A stretch of DNA of 64,000 bases from assembly GCF_963678635.1 (NCBI RefSeq), contig NC_087068.1, forward strand, positions 52,662,213 through 52,726,212, given 5' to 3'. Each line of letters opens with the position of its first letter. The first letter of the stretch is position 1. Below are positions 21,932-32,044 of the stretch, piece after piece. Below the pieces are notes generated by a model. That model was not told the origin of the DNA. It did not search any database and was given only the letters and a program-made list of their open reading frames with translations. Origin of the DNA: Symsagittifera roscoffensis (taxonomy: Eukaryota > Xenacoelomorpha > Acoela > Convolutidae). The translations under genes were made by a program, and so were the position numbers.

Positions 21932-22150
21932 TCATGAAACGCGGAACCAAGAGTTTGTGTAGAAGCCATTTTTTGGTTGGAACATAAACAAGGTCTCTTG
22001 GACTTTTTTATGAATTAGTCGTTTCTTTGCAATACTAGGCATCTTTTTGGCTCCTTTCCATCGTAAGTTTTGTTGAACTGCTCGACTAAGCTGATTGAAC
22101 ATTTCTCCGCCTGACGTAACAATACTTGAATAGAATCTGTGTTTGAACAA
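21932..22150 (-). pseudogene. Basic minus-strand ORF, X copy 1, frameshifted
   Basis: Homologous to the 117-codon frame at 29521-29874. The first half (SSIVTSGGEMFNQ, then MPSIAKKRLIHKK) matches; one base is missing in the following A-run relative to copy 3, so the C-terminal half is read in another frame and stops early. Confidence 0.4.
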
Positions 22151-22174
22151 AGTGTAAAGACACCCATATTCTTG

Positions 22175-22375
22175 ATATATATTTATCTAATCAGAACATA
22201 AAAAGTTGTGGGTAGAGACACAATAATCATGTGTTACTATGTATTTTTTGTAGTAACATAGTAATTACGATGTATATATATATACATGTTTATCTAATCA
22301 GAACATAAAAAGTTGTGGGTTTAGACACAATAATCATGTGTTACTATATACTTTTTCGTAAAAATCACTGGAAAC
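22175..22375 (+). repeat. Two tandem units of about 105 bp
   Basis: The segment with atctaatcagaacataaaa, gttgtgggt and aataatcatgtgttacta occurs twice head to tail. The same pair is present at about 29889-30075 in X copy 3. Confidence 0.75.
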
Positions 22376-22670
22376 GAAAATTAAAAACCCATTTTTTAAA
22401 TAATCTGAATAAATGCTGGGAAGAGCTTGACACATAGCAGAAGCCATCTGGAATTATGATTTTGGCTGATCAAATTTGTATTTATATAGTCTATATAGTC
22501 TATAGCCTACGCGATTTCGGTATATAAAAATTTCATACAAAATATTCCATATTTGGCATTATTTCTATAAAATTTAAATCATGATGAGGCATACTTTTCA
22601 CTTCCATTTTCATTTAACCTCAAAGTCATTTTTCTCATTTCTCTTTATCTGATCAATATGCTCTTCAAAT

Positions 22671-23051
22671 ATGTACTCAAGAAAAGACACTAGTCCCAAT
22701 TATACTGATTTCTCAAAAAATCAAACAAGAATTGAGAGGTTTGTTTGGTTCCAAAAATCCTACAGAGGGAAATTTTATTTTGAAACCCGCTTTCAACTTT
22801 TAAAAATTAACAATTTGGGACAATTTGAAAAGTCGCAACAAGTCTATCTTAGCGAAAGGGAAGGTGAAGCATTATCGGGAATCCGGAAAACTATTATTCA
22901 CGATGCTGAAAACCTCGGACTCGTACCTATATATGAAGCCAAATCTGGTAAAGAATCAACAATGGGTCAGGAGCTGGACATCTGTAATAGAGTATATGAA
23001 TTAACAACATACAACATGAGGAGGGTGTGTGTTACAATCATTAAATTCTAG
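22671..23051 (+). CDS. PC4-like ssDNA-binding protein, copy B, 3' truncated
   Basis: 126 codons open. It has the first PC4-like module complete (RFV at residues about 23-25, RGK at about 32-34, helix LSEREGEALSGIRKTI at about 62-77), but the second module is cut right after RRVCVTI by a junction to unrelated X-start sequence, which adds three foreign residues and a stop. Truncation is a by-product of the tandem duplication. Confidence 0.5.
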   Translation: MYSRKDTSPNYTDFSKNQTRIERFVWFQKSYRGKFYFETRFQLLKINNLGQFEKSQQVYLSEREGEALSGIRKTIIHDAENLGLVPIYEAKSGKESTMGQELDICNRVYELTTYNMRRVCVTIIKF

Positions 23052-23450
23052 AATCTTCTATTTTTAGAATCTGCTGATTAAATGTTTGAATTTTATAAGA
23101 ATTCATTACACATTAACTTCTAAATTCTAGGAATAATCACTAAAATTTAACCCATCAGAATTCAAGAACTAACTCTAAGGTGATGAGGTTGATGAAAAAA
23201 ATTTGTGGATTTTAGTTATTTTGCTAAATTTTTAAATCTAAATAAAGATACGCAAATAAGGTTGTAAATAATAGGAAAACTTTTCAAAGAAATTCTTTCC
23301 TTTTGGAAAACCCTAGTCAACAAAAAATTCTTATTCTACAAAATCCTTCATGAACAATTAAAGTCAACCGCGTGTTGCGAAATTTTTGAAGGCGTTCCAA
23401 TTTTTATGAGAAATTCAGCAAAATCTACAGCTGAAAAAATATAAATTTCA

Positions 23451-23666
23451 TTGCATTTGAAAATCTCCTACAGTTCAGTTCATTTTATCATAATGATAAG
23501 AATTTTTAAAAGAAACGGAAATCTATCTCAAACTTTGAAACCAATCATAATAGAACGGGCGAGTTACTGCATCCAGTTTGAAATTGGTACCGAAACTGTC
23601 AAGACTCTCAAATTTAAAAAAAACTCCCAAGCTAGTGAGCAAATCATCATAGATCTTTCGGAATGA
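23451..23666 (+). CDS. Unrecognised 71-aa ORF, X copy 2
   Basis: Copy of the ORF at 21046 with a few substitutions and no stop. The downstream +1 acidic frame is also present. Confidence 0.3.
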   Translation: MHLKISYSSVHFIIMIRIFKRNGNLSQTLKPIIIERASYCIQFEIGTETVKTLKFKKNSQASEQIIIDLSE

Positions 23667-23857
23667 AGAGAACTCGAGAGTAGAAGAGTTAGAGAATTTA
23701 GAAAAGAATTCAGAAAAGTCACCTTCGAGAAAAAAGTACGGATTTTCATATGATTCAAACAAAAAATGTTTTAAGGAAATTGTGGATCTGGGATACGGAA
23801 ATAGTTTTCATTTGTTACAAGTGAACATTTACTACAAATGACTATTTTTGAAAAAAA

Positions 23858-24067
23858 ATGGTTGAATTTGACATCTTTCACAGAGATCCGAAGAAGTGTT
23901 TCAGTCCCTTAAGAATTTCCGTACAAGTTTGGCGAAAAATTGAAACAATTCGTGATAGAAGGAACAAGAAAGAAAAATTGAAAGTTCAACAGGATAACTC
24001 AGCTCTGTTTAGAAGAAAACGTGGTGTGGCACATGAGGAAGAAAGTGACAAGAAGCTCGAAAAATGA
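23858..24067 (+). CDS. Unrecognised basic 69-aa protein, X copy 2
   Basis: Copy of the ORF at 21452; differences are few (for example VEEK-type changes in the charged C-terminus) and the frame is intact. Confidence 0.4.
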   Translation: MVEFDIFHRDPKKCFSPLRISVQVWRKIETIRDRRNKKEKLKVQQDNSALFRRKRGVAHEEESDKKLEK

Positions 24068-26287
24068 CTCATTTTTTGATTTTTTACACATTTTTTCAAG
24101 TTTTCCATTTAATTGTAAATTAGTTTTTTTTCATTTGGATAAAGTGTTCCTGAAACAAAGCTTATTTTTCAAAGACTTATCAGCGTAAACTTTTAAGAGC
24201 ACATTTGAAAACAATTGATTATTTTATCACAAAGCTTACAGAATTACTATGCACAGAACCCTGACAATCAATAAAGCAATCAAAAATCTTGAAGTTTTCA
24301 AATGTTAGCAAAACATACATTATCCAGGTCAGTTATCAATTTCTTTTTGAATCGTAGAAAAAAAGCAAAAGAAAACCATAAACCGACGGAGTTTTTAGAG
24401 TAGATTAAAGATTTTCTGCTTTTTGTATAAAAGTTACAATTGGAACAATTCAAAAACGCCACAGTGCTTTCGATGTCTTGATGCGTGTAAGCGAGTGTAT
24501 TCTCTGCCACATTCAAGACCTGCAATTCTTTCGTTTCTATTGAGTGACTGCATCTCAATAAGTAGAAAAAGAAAAAATGGGAGATTTAGAATGTCTCAAA
24601 TTTTTAGAAAAGAAAAGTTGAATAGCCTCGAGAAATGAATGAAAATGAATAAAAGAGCAAATTTTTTAACTAATTTTTTAACGTGAAAAAAAATCAGAAA
24701 GGATTTACTATTCAGCCGAGCTGAAACAAAATTTATCCATTATTTATTCATTATCCAAAATTTATCCATTATTCAAAAGTTTTGCGATCAACTCATCAGA
24801 ACCGAGCATTATTTATAAGGAAATTTTTATCTTCTATGATATCAACCAATCAGAATCAACTTCCAATGGTCATGGAATTTTTCATTAAATTAATGTCAAC
24901 CAATCAAAACTGAGTTCTACTTCTCATGGATTTTTCAACAATTTTGCTATCGTTTATAGACATCAAGGATTTCTTCACAGGTAGTTTTTGTGGTAATCAC
25001 TAATCAGAATCGGCTTTCATTGATCATGAAATTTTCAATAAATTTTATGTCAACCAATCAAAACTGAAATCTACTTCTCATGGGTTTTTCAGCAATTTTT
25101 ATATTGAATAATCAGAGTTTAATATTTTTTTGGTAACACTGTTTGTTCGATAACATTCAATCAGAATTCAGCATTTTCTAAAAAAAGGATTGTTTATCTT
25201 TTTAAAAAACTTTAACCATGATTTGAAAAACGTCTGTGAAAAAATTTTTGAGCTTCCTCGAGTTACTTTACAAATAAGGAAAAAAATCCAATTTATTCTT
25301 ATTGATGAAATATTTATTGAAACTTACTTTATTCACAATTATTTGGACGTTTCTTTGTCCAAAATAGAATTATTCGACTAAGTAAAGGTCTGTTTAGGGA
25401 AACTTACTCAATCGAATAGCTTACTACATATTTCGTATCAAAGCTCCAAACTTACGGCTGAATTACACCTCACAAGGAAAAAAAAATTGTTTACTCTCGA
25501 AAATTTGGATTTATCAAAAAAGCGTGCGATAATATATATCAAAATCTCTCTTTAACCCCTACCGAATACCCAAATTTGTAATGAAAACTCCCCAGCAAAA
25601 TTTTGTATTCCTTCATTTCTTTAAAGATTTCCAAATCTCAAATTCCTGCTTCATTCTGTTTGAAATCTTATTTCCAGATATTTGCTTTGAAAAATTCATC
25701 AATTTTGAGTAATCCTCCCAAATTTACAACAAAATCGAAAAAGTTGACTATTTACTCAAAAATCAAAAATTTCTCATTGATTACATACAAAAAATAATTA
25801 TCTTGATTAAAAACTTTGTAGAGATGCTACTTGTTCGCTATTTTTTGTTACTTAAGTCAGCAATAATTTTTTATTTTTAAGGCAAACAACTTTTAGTCAT
25901 TTATTTTTGCAATTGCTTTTGTGTAGATTTTTACTTATTTGGAAGATTCAAGCCCTTAATAAGTTCCTCTGATTGGAAACGACAATACCCAAAAGGAAGC
26001 TTTGTTTCCGATTGGACACGACTCTTATCCAAAAATTCGATAACAGGAAGCTGAAATCTTAATGGACACGTCTACAAAAGGAAAACCAATTCTGATTGGT
26101 TAAACCCACACATTTGAGTTGAAGGTACCCCTAGCACCTAACTAAAAATCATTTTATTTTCCACTAAAATACCGTCAACTACCTCCTTTCTCAGCTCTAA
26201 ATACCTTAATTTCAACTTATCTTCCGTCAGCTACCCCTCTCTCAGCTCTTTCTTGTTTTTACTCTTTTGATCAATTTTTTGCTCAAA

Positions 26288-26425
26288 ATGATCTTCTCAG
26301 TGCAACACAGCAACCTAATGTTTTCTGTAGAATTTTCGCCTGATCTAGTACAAATCCAAGTGCGAGCAACAGTCTCTGGAATTTTTCTGGCACAAATGGA
26401 CATCCCAATCTTCTGGCATAAGTGA
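26288..26425 (+). CDS. Small ORF 1 of the overlapping pair, copy 2
   Basis: The same 45-codon frame as at 19075, intact, again ending in a TGA that overlaps the next ATG (TGATG at 26423-26427). Confidence 0.35.
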   Translation: MIFSVQHSNLMFSVEFSPDLVQIQVRATVSGIFLAQMDIPIFWHK

Positions 26426-26727
26426 TGCGAAGGTATTTCAACGAACATAATATGTTGCAAGTTCACATCACAGAGAACTAACTTGGAACAATTCAAATGA
26501 TAGAGAAAGTTTCTGATTATGTGGGAATGAACTACCCCGAGATTCTTGACTCAAGATTTGTGGCTCAATCAGTCGATCACTACCTCTTTTCTTGGGAGGA
26601 GGCAGAATCAGTCGAAAACCCCATCACAAAAGATGAAGATGAGGGTTTCTCAGAAACAATGACACCTCAAAACACTCCTCCACAACAACCATCAGCAATG
26701 GAACCTCGTCCAGCTCTGGTTCTATAG
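26425..26727 (+). pseudogene. Acidic ORF 2 of the pair, copy 2, broken
   Basis: Homologous to 19212-19550, but a TAA near 26476 replaces a Gln codon and a short deletion near 26718 shifts the last codons, giving an early end. The rest (MIEKVSDYVGMNYPEI and the acidic stretch) is unchanged. Confidence 0.5.
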
Positions 26728-26989
26728 AGAATCTCCAGAACTCTCGACAGCCCTTTGATTAAAAGTTTTTTGTAAATAAATGTTGTTTGGTATTAACTTT
26801 GTTCTTTGTTATTAAATTATTTTCTTCAGTTTCAATTTAATTATGAGAATAGATGAAAGATTCAGGGTAAATCATTGGAAAACAATTGTTACTTAATTTA
26901 GTGCTCCAAACTCGCACACACGTTAAAAAACTTGATTAATTTTTGCACATATATTATAGAAAAAAAAACAAAAGAAAATTGTACACAAG

Positions 26990-27645
26990 TGAAAAAAACC
27001 TGATAGTTTTTGCGTCTTGACGAAAAAAACTGAAACACTTTTCAAACTTTGTGGAAAAAATGAAACACTGTTCGCATTTTGTCAAAAAAAGTGAAGCACT
27101 TTTCGCATAGTGTCAAAAATATTGAAACACTTTTCGGATTTGTAGTAAAAAACTGAAACTATTTTCGCATCTTTTCAAAAATGTGAAACACTTTTTGCAT
27201 CTTGTCAAAAAAAATTGAAAGACTTTTCGCGTCTTGTCAAAAAAATTGAAACACTTTTCGGATTTGTAGGAAAAACAAAAACTTAAACTATTTTTGCATC
27301 TTTTCAAAAATGTGAAACACTTTTTGCATTTTGTCAAAAAAACTGAAACCTTTTTCGCGTCTTGCTAAAAAAATTGAAACAATTTTTGCATTTTGTCAAA
27401 AAATTTAAAACACTTTTCGCATTCTGTCAAAAAAACTGGAAACAATTTTCGCATTTGTAAGAAAAAACTGATACACTTCTCGCTAACGGTTGAAAAAATT
27501 GAAACACTTTTCCCATCTTGCTGAAAAAATTGAAACATGTTTCGTATACTGTTGAAAAAACTAAAACAAATTTTGCTACTTGTCGAAAAAAAATGAAACA
27601 TTTTTCGCGATTTGTAGAAAAAATTGAAACACCTTTATCATCTTG
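26990..27645 (+). repeat. Minisatellite of about 36-40 bp units, copy 2
   Basis: Same array as at 19780-20375 with different unit number and order. Minus-strand frames are again F-rich (27113-27337 and 27365-27601). Confidence 0.85.
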
Positions 27646-27944
27646 CCAAAATAAATCACGAATTTTCTTGATCAGTTAATTACTAACCTGTATGAAATTT
27701 TTATTCAAAATTTAATCATTCAGAAGACTAATTTTTGCATGTCTGTTGATCAGAAACAATTGAAAAGCAAGTTATTAACATGGGGAATAGCGATGAAAGT
27801 CATCAATATAGAAGTTTTCTAGCCAATAAGTCAACATGCTTTTTTCATTGAAATTTTGAGTTTTTTTGCCTTATCATGTAAAAAATAAAGTTAAAACTTT
27901 ACATAAATTTTGAAAAAACCTTAAAAAAACGTGCATTTTACCAA

Positions 27945-28314
27945 AAAATTCTTAGTTTTTTTTGTTGCATTTTGCAAAAACTCTTGTGAGTAGTTTTGGT
28001 GCACGTAAAAAAATTATCTACATTTTTATGTTAAAAACTGTTCAAACTAGAAAAAAATCAATTTTCTTGTAACAAAAAAATCAATTTGAAAAAAATCAAG
28101 ATTCTTGTAACAAGTATTCAATTATCATTAAAAAAATTAATTGAAAAAGCCATTCCGAGGGTCTAACATGATTCCTCTACAGTGCTAAGAAGGCATATTT
28201 TGAAATATTTAGCTAACAAGAAAGTAATTCCAGCTGAGAAAATGACGTCAGTACACTTTAACTTTCAAAGAACAGTAAAAATTGTGGAATGTTTCCACCA
28301 GAGAAATTGACGTC
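27945..28314. other. Single-copy spacer between Y copy 2 and X copy 3
   Basis: AT-rich; nothing recognised. It is missing between Y copy 1 and X copy 1, where about 50 bases with a 'ctcgctcgagcgag' palindromic core stand instead (20670-20690). Confidence 0.5.
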
Positions 28315-28751
28315 AATAATCATTAAATTCTAGAATTTTCTATTTTTAGAATCTGCAGATTAAATGTTTGAATTTTATAAGAATTCATTACACATTAACT
28401 TCTAGATTTTTCTAAAACTTCTAAATTCTAGATATAATCACTAAAATTTAACCAATCAGAATTCAAGAACTAACTCTAAGGTGATGAGGTTGATGAAAAA
28501 AGTTTGTGGATTTTAGTTATTTTGCTAAATTTTTAAATCTAAATAAAGATACGCAAATAAGGTAGTAAATAATAGGAAAAGTTTTCAATGAAATTCTTTC
28601 CTTTTGGAAAACTCTAGTCAACAAAAAATTCTTATTCTACTTGATTCTTCATGAACAATTACAGTCAACCGCGTGTTGCGAAATTTTTGAAGGCGTTCCA
28701 ATTTTTATGAGAAATTCAGCAAAATCTACAGCTGAAAAAATATAAACTTCA

Positions 28752-28967
28752 TTGCATTCGAAAATCTCGTACAATTCAGTTCATTTTATCAACATGATAA
28801 GATTTTTTAGAAGAAACGGAAATCTATCTCAAACTTTGAAACCAATCATAAAAGAACGGGCGAGTTACTGCATCCAGTTTGAAATTGGTACCGAAACTGT
28901 CAAGACTCTCAAATTTAAAAAAAACTCCCAAGCTAGTGAGCAAATCATCATAGATGTTTCGGAATGA
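28752..28967 (+). CDS. Unrecognised 71-aa ORF, X copy 3
   Basis: Copy of the ORF at 21046, intact. The +1 acidic continuation after the stop is interrupted here by a TAA near 29076. Confidence 0.3.
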   Translation: MHSKISYNSVHFINMIRFFRRNGNLSQTLKPIIKERASYCIQFEIGTETVKTLKFKKNSQASEQIIIDVSE

Positions 28968-29157
28968 AGAGAACTCGAGAGTAGAAGAGTTAGAGAATTT
29001 AGAAAAGAATTCAGAAAAGTCACCTTCGAGAAAAAAGTACGGATTTTCATATGATTCAAACAAAAAATATTTTAAGTAAATTGTGGATCTGGGATACGGA
29101 AATATCTTTCATTTGTAACAAGTGAACTTTTACTACAAATGACTATTTTTGAAAAAA

Positions 29158-29367
29158 ATGGTTGAGTTTGACATCTTTCACTGAGATCCGAAGAAGTGTT
29201 TCAGTCCCTTAAGAATTTCCGTACAAGTACGGCGAAATATTGAAACAATTCGTGATAGAAGGAACAAGAAAGAAAAATTGAAGGTTCAACAGGATAACTT
29301 AGCTCTGTTTAGAAGAAAACGTGGTGTGGCACATGAAGAAGAAAAAGACAAGAAACTCGAAAAGTGA
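29158..29367 (+). CDS. Unrecognised basic 69-aa protein, X copy 3
   Basis: Copy of the ORF at 21452 with intact frame, from the ATG of atggttgagtttgac to TGA. Confidence 0.4.
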
Positions 29368-29520
29368 CTCATTTTTTGATTTTTTACACATTTTTTCAAG
29401 TTTTCCATTTAATTGTAAATTAGTTTTTTTTTTCATTTGAATAAAGTGTTCCTGAAACAAAGCTTATTTTTCAAAGACTTATCAGCGTAAACTTTTAAGA
29501 GCACATTTGAAGTCAATTGA

Positions 29521-29874
29521 TTATTTTATAACAAATTTTACATAAGTACTATGCACAGAACCCTGACAATCAATAAAGCAATCAAAAATCTTGAACAAAC
29601 CAGATTCATATTTTGAGTTTTGATTTTTTCGAATACTATCGAAAAACGCGGAATCAAGAGTTTGTGTAGAAGCCAGTTTTTGCTTGGAACATAAACAGGG
29701 TCTCTTGAATTTTTTCCGAATTAGTCGTTTCTTTGCAATACTAGGCATCTTTTCGGCTCCTTTCCATCGAAAACTTTGTTGAACTGCTCGACTATGCTGA
29801 TTGAACATTTCTCCGCTTGACGTAACAATACTTGAATAGAATCTGTGTTTGAGCAAAGTGTAAAGACACGACAT
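29521..29874 (-). CDS. Unrecognised basic protein on the minus strand
   Basis: A 117-codon frame, the only intact copy. It contains a strongly basic segment (MPSIAKKRLIRKKFKRP, residues about 43-59) flanked by a helical N-terminus (EMFNQHSRAVQQSF) and a C-terminal part rich in Ser and Phe. It lies between the 69-codon ORF and PC4-like copy C and is transcribed against them. A DNA-binding role would be a guess from composition only. Confidence 0.35.
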   Translation of the reverse strand: MSCLYTLLKHRFYSSIVTSSGEMFNQHSRAVQQSFRWKGAEKMPSIAKKRLIRKKFKRPCLCSKQKLASTQTLDSAFFDSIRKNQNSKYESGLFKIFDCFIDCQGSVHSTYVKFVIK

Positions 29875-30384
29875 CCATATTCTTGATATATATTTATCTA
29901 ATCAGAACATAAAAAGTTGTGGGTAGAGACACAATAATCATGTGTTACTATGTATTTTTTGTAGTAACATAGTAACTACGATGTATACATATATACATGT
30001 TTATCTAATCAGAACATAAAAAGTTGTGGGTAGAGACACAATAATCATGTGTTACTATATACTTTTTCGCAAAAATCACTGGAAACGGAAATTAAAAACC
30101 CATTTTTTAAATAATTTGAATAAATGCTGGGAAGAGCTTGACACATAGCAGAAGCCATCTGGAATTATGATTTTGGCTGATAAAATTTAGATTTATATAG
30201 TCTATATAGTCTATAGCCTACGCGATTTCGGTAAATGAAAATTTCATACAAAACATTCCATATTTGGCATTATTTCCATAAAATTTAAATCATGATGAGG
30301 CATACTTTTCACTTCCATTTTCATTTAACCTCAAAGTCATTTTTCTCAGTTCTCTTTATCTGATCAATATGTTCTTCAAAAATG

Positions 30385-30861
30385 TACTCAAGAAAAGACA
30401 CTAGTCCCAATTAAACTGAATTCTCAAAAAATCAAACAAGAATTGGGAGGTTTGTTTGGTTCCAAAAATCCTACAAAGGGAAATTATATTTTGAAACCCG
30501 TTTTCAACTTTTAAAAGTTAACAATTTGAGACAATTTGAAAAGTCGCAACAAGTCTATCTTAGCGAAAGGGAAGGTGAAGCATTATCGGGAATCCGGAAA
30601 ACTATTATTCACGATGCTGAAAACCTCGGACTCGTACTTATATATGAAGCCAAATCTGGCAAAGAATCAACAATGGGTCAGGAGCTGGACATCTGTAAAA
30701 GAGTATATGAATTAACAACATACAACATGAGAAGGGTGTGTGTCACAATCAAGAAGTACAATGTTAACAAACCTCCCTACATTCAGATTCGTCTCTTCAA
30801 TGCAAGAGAGAATGAAGCAAGGAAACAATTGATAAATGTAAGCCTCAGTAATGCTTTGTGA
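30385..30861 (+). pseudogene. PC4-like ssDNA-binding protein, copy C, one nonsense codon
   Basis: Full-length relative of copies A and B with both beta-rich modules, including the last residues shared with copy A (NARENEARKQLI, SLSNAL). One Tyr codon early in the gene is TAA (at about 30415); after it the frame is open to the natural stop. The 3' flank matches copy A for about 70 bases. Confidence 0.5.
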
Positions 30862-31364
30862 TGTTTTGTATGTTTGTTAATTGAAATTTTGTTGGTTCAA
30901 AACTATCTTTCGTTACTGAAGTTCACATTTAGAGCTGGAATATCTGAGAAAAAATCAGACAAAACATAAAAATTTAATCAAAATTGACATAAAACACCAT
31001 CTAACTATCAAAAAATTATCTAGTATTTGTTTAGGAAATTACAGAAAAATTTATTTAAAAACTGCTTTTATCAAAAAATGAGTAAAATTTGTCTTATTTG
31101 AACGAAAATACAAACAAAATGTATAGTTAGTTGTAACATTATCATTAGGTTTCGAATTTCTGAATTTCATTGGTTGTTTTCAATTGCCTGAATTTGAGGT
31201 ATTGATTGGGTAAAAAAATTCAATGAAAACCAACCAGTCTGTAAATAGGGGAAAAACATTTTACGTTGATTACAAAATAAGTAAAAACGGTACAACAATT
31301 CGAGTTTCTTCAAGGTTCTTTGTTAATTTCAGTAAGACAATTGTTTCTATCAAAAGAATTTTCA

Positions 31365-31973
31365 ATGTCTGAAATGGACATACATCAGATTTTAAGATTT
31401 AACGACAAGAAAAAACAACAAGACTGATGGACAGAAGACGTTGATGGAGATTGTATTAAGTTTAACTTGTATAGAAACCCAGAAAAATCAATAGTTTTGT
31501 TAAAAAGATGGAGAGGGTATTTCAGAAAAGAAGAGTACTGCCAAACTCATCAACAATGTTTTTATTTCGAAGAGTTAACTCAGAATGAGTGGTCTATCAG
31601 AAAAAAACAAAATAATGGTAGAACCTATGAAACAAAAACTGATGACAGGGAACATCATTTTGATTACTGTTTTGAATTTGATACAAATGTAAAATCTAGA
31701 TTTGTCAGATTATCTTTTAATCGACAGTCCAAACTTAAAAAATTTCCTGTTGTTTTTATTACAATATACCAAAAAGAACATCATAAAATTGTCTTTTTTG
31801 GTAGTTTCTCTTTTCACTGGTTGGAAACAGAACAAATCAAAAAAACTTTTATCGAAGTTTCAAAGTTTGAATTGAGCATTAAAATAAAACATATACCAGA
31901 CAAGAATTCTCATTTATCTCATTGGGTGTCAATTGTATATGTTAGTTATGTTAGAACAATTCATTTAAATTGA
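31365..31973 (+). CDS. Unrecognised ORF next to the right arm, one in-frame TGA
   Basis: Starting at ATG 31365 (MSEMDIHQILRFND) the frame is open for 202 codons except for a TGA at 31425-31427; from 31467 it is uninterrupted for 168 codons. It alternates beta-type and aromatic residues (RFVRLSFNRQSKLKKF, FPVVFITIYQKEH) and ends in a helix (WLETEQIKKTFIEVSKF) plus a beta-rich tail. The strand-strand-helix order recalls the PC4-like genes 500 bases upstream, but this is only a pattern. It is single-copy, unlike the rest of the module. Confidence 0.4.
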
Positions 31974-32044
31974 TTTATTCGGAAGTTTCAAAAACATAGT
32001 TTGGTTCTGATCTACAAAGTATTTTAAAATCTGTGAATACTTCT

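Larger units (their letters stand above)
20690..23045 (+). repeat. X block, copy 1
   Basis: Directly repeated in part at 23060-24292 and almost fully at 28315-30910. It starts near a 'ctaaattctag' segment, carries the 71- and 69-codon ORFs, a minus-strand basic ORF, two 100-bp repeats and PC4-like copy B, and ends abruptly inside the PC4-like gene. Confidence 0.85.
23060..24292 (+). repeat. X block, copy 2 (first half only)
   Basis: Collinear with 20715-21890 and 28325-29595. It starts at the junction inside PC4-like copy B and ends at a junction into the second Y block, sharing the 8-base string atcttgaa (24286-24293) with both parents. Confidence 0.8.
24293..27940 (+). repeat. Y block, copy 2
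   Basis: Direct repeat of 17075-20640. It begins at the atcttgaa junction and continues past the homologous end of Y copy 1, where about 350 bases (27945-28310) follow that copy 1 lacks. Confidence 0.85.
28315..30910 (+). repeat. X block, copy 3 (most complete)
   Basis: Holds the whole series: 71-codon ORF, 69-codon ORF, minus-strand basic ORF, tandem 105-bp pair, PC4-like copy C with its full 3' end. It probably represents the parental arrangement from which copies 1 and 2 derive. Confidence 0.8.
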
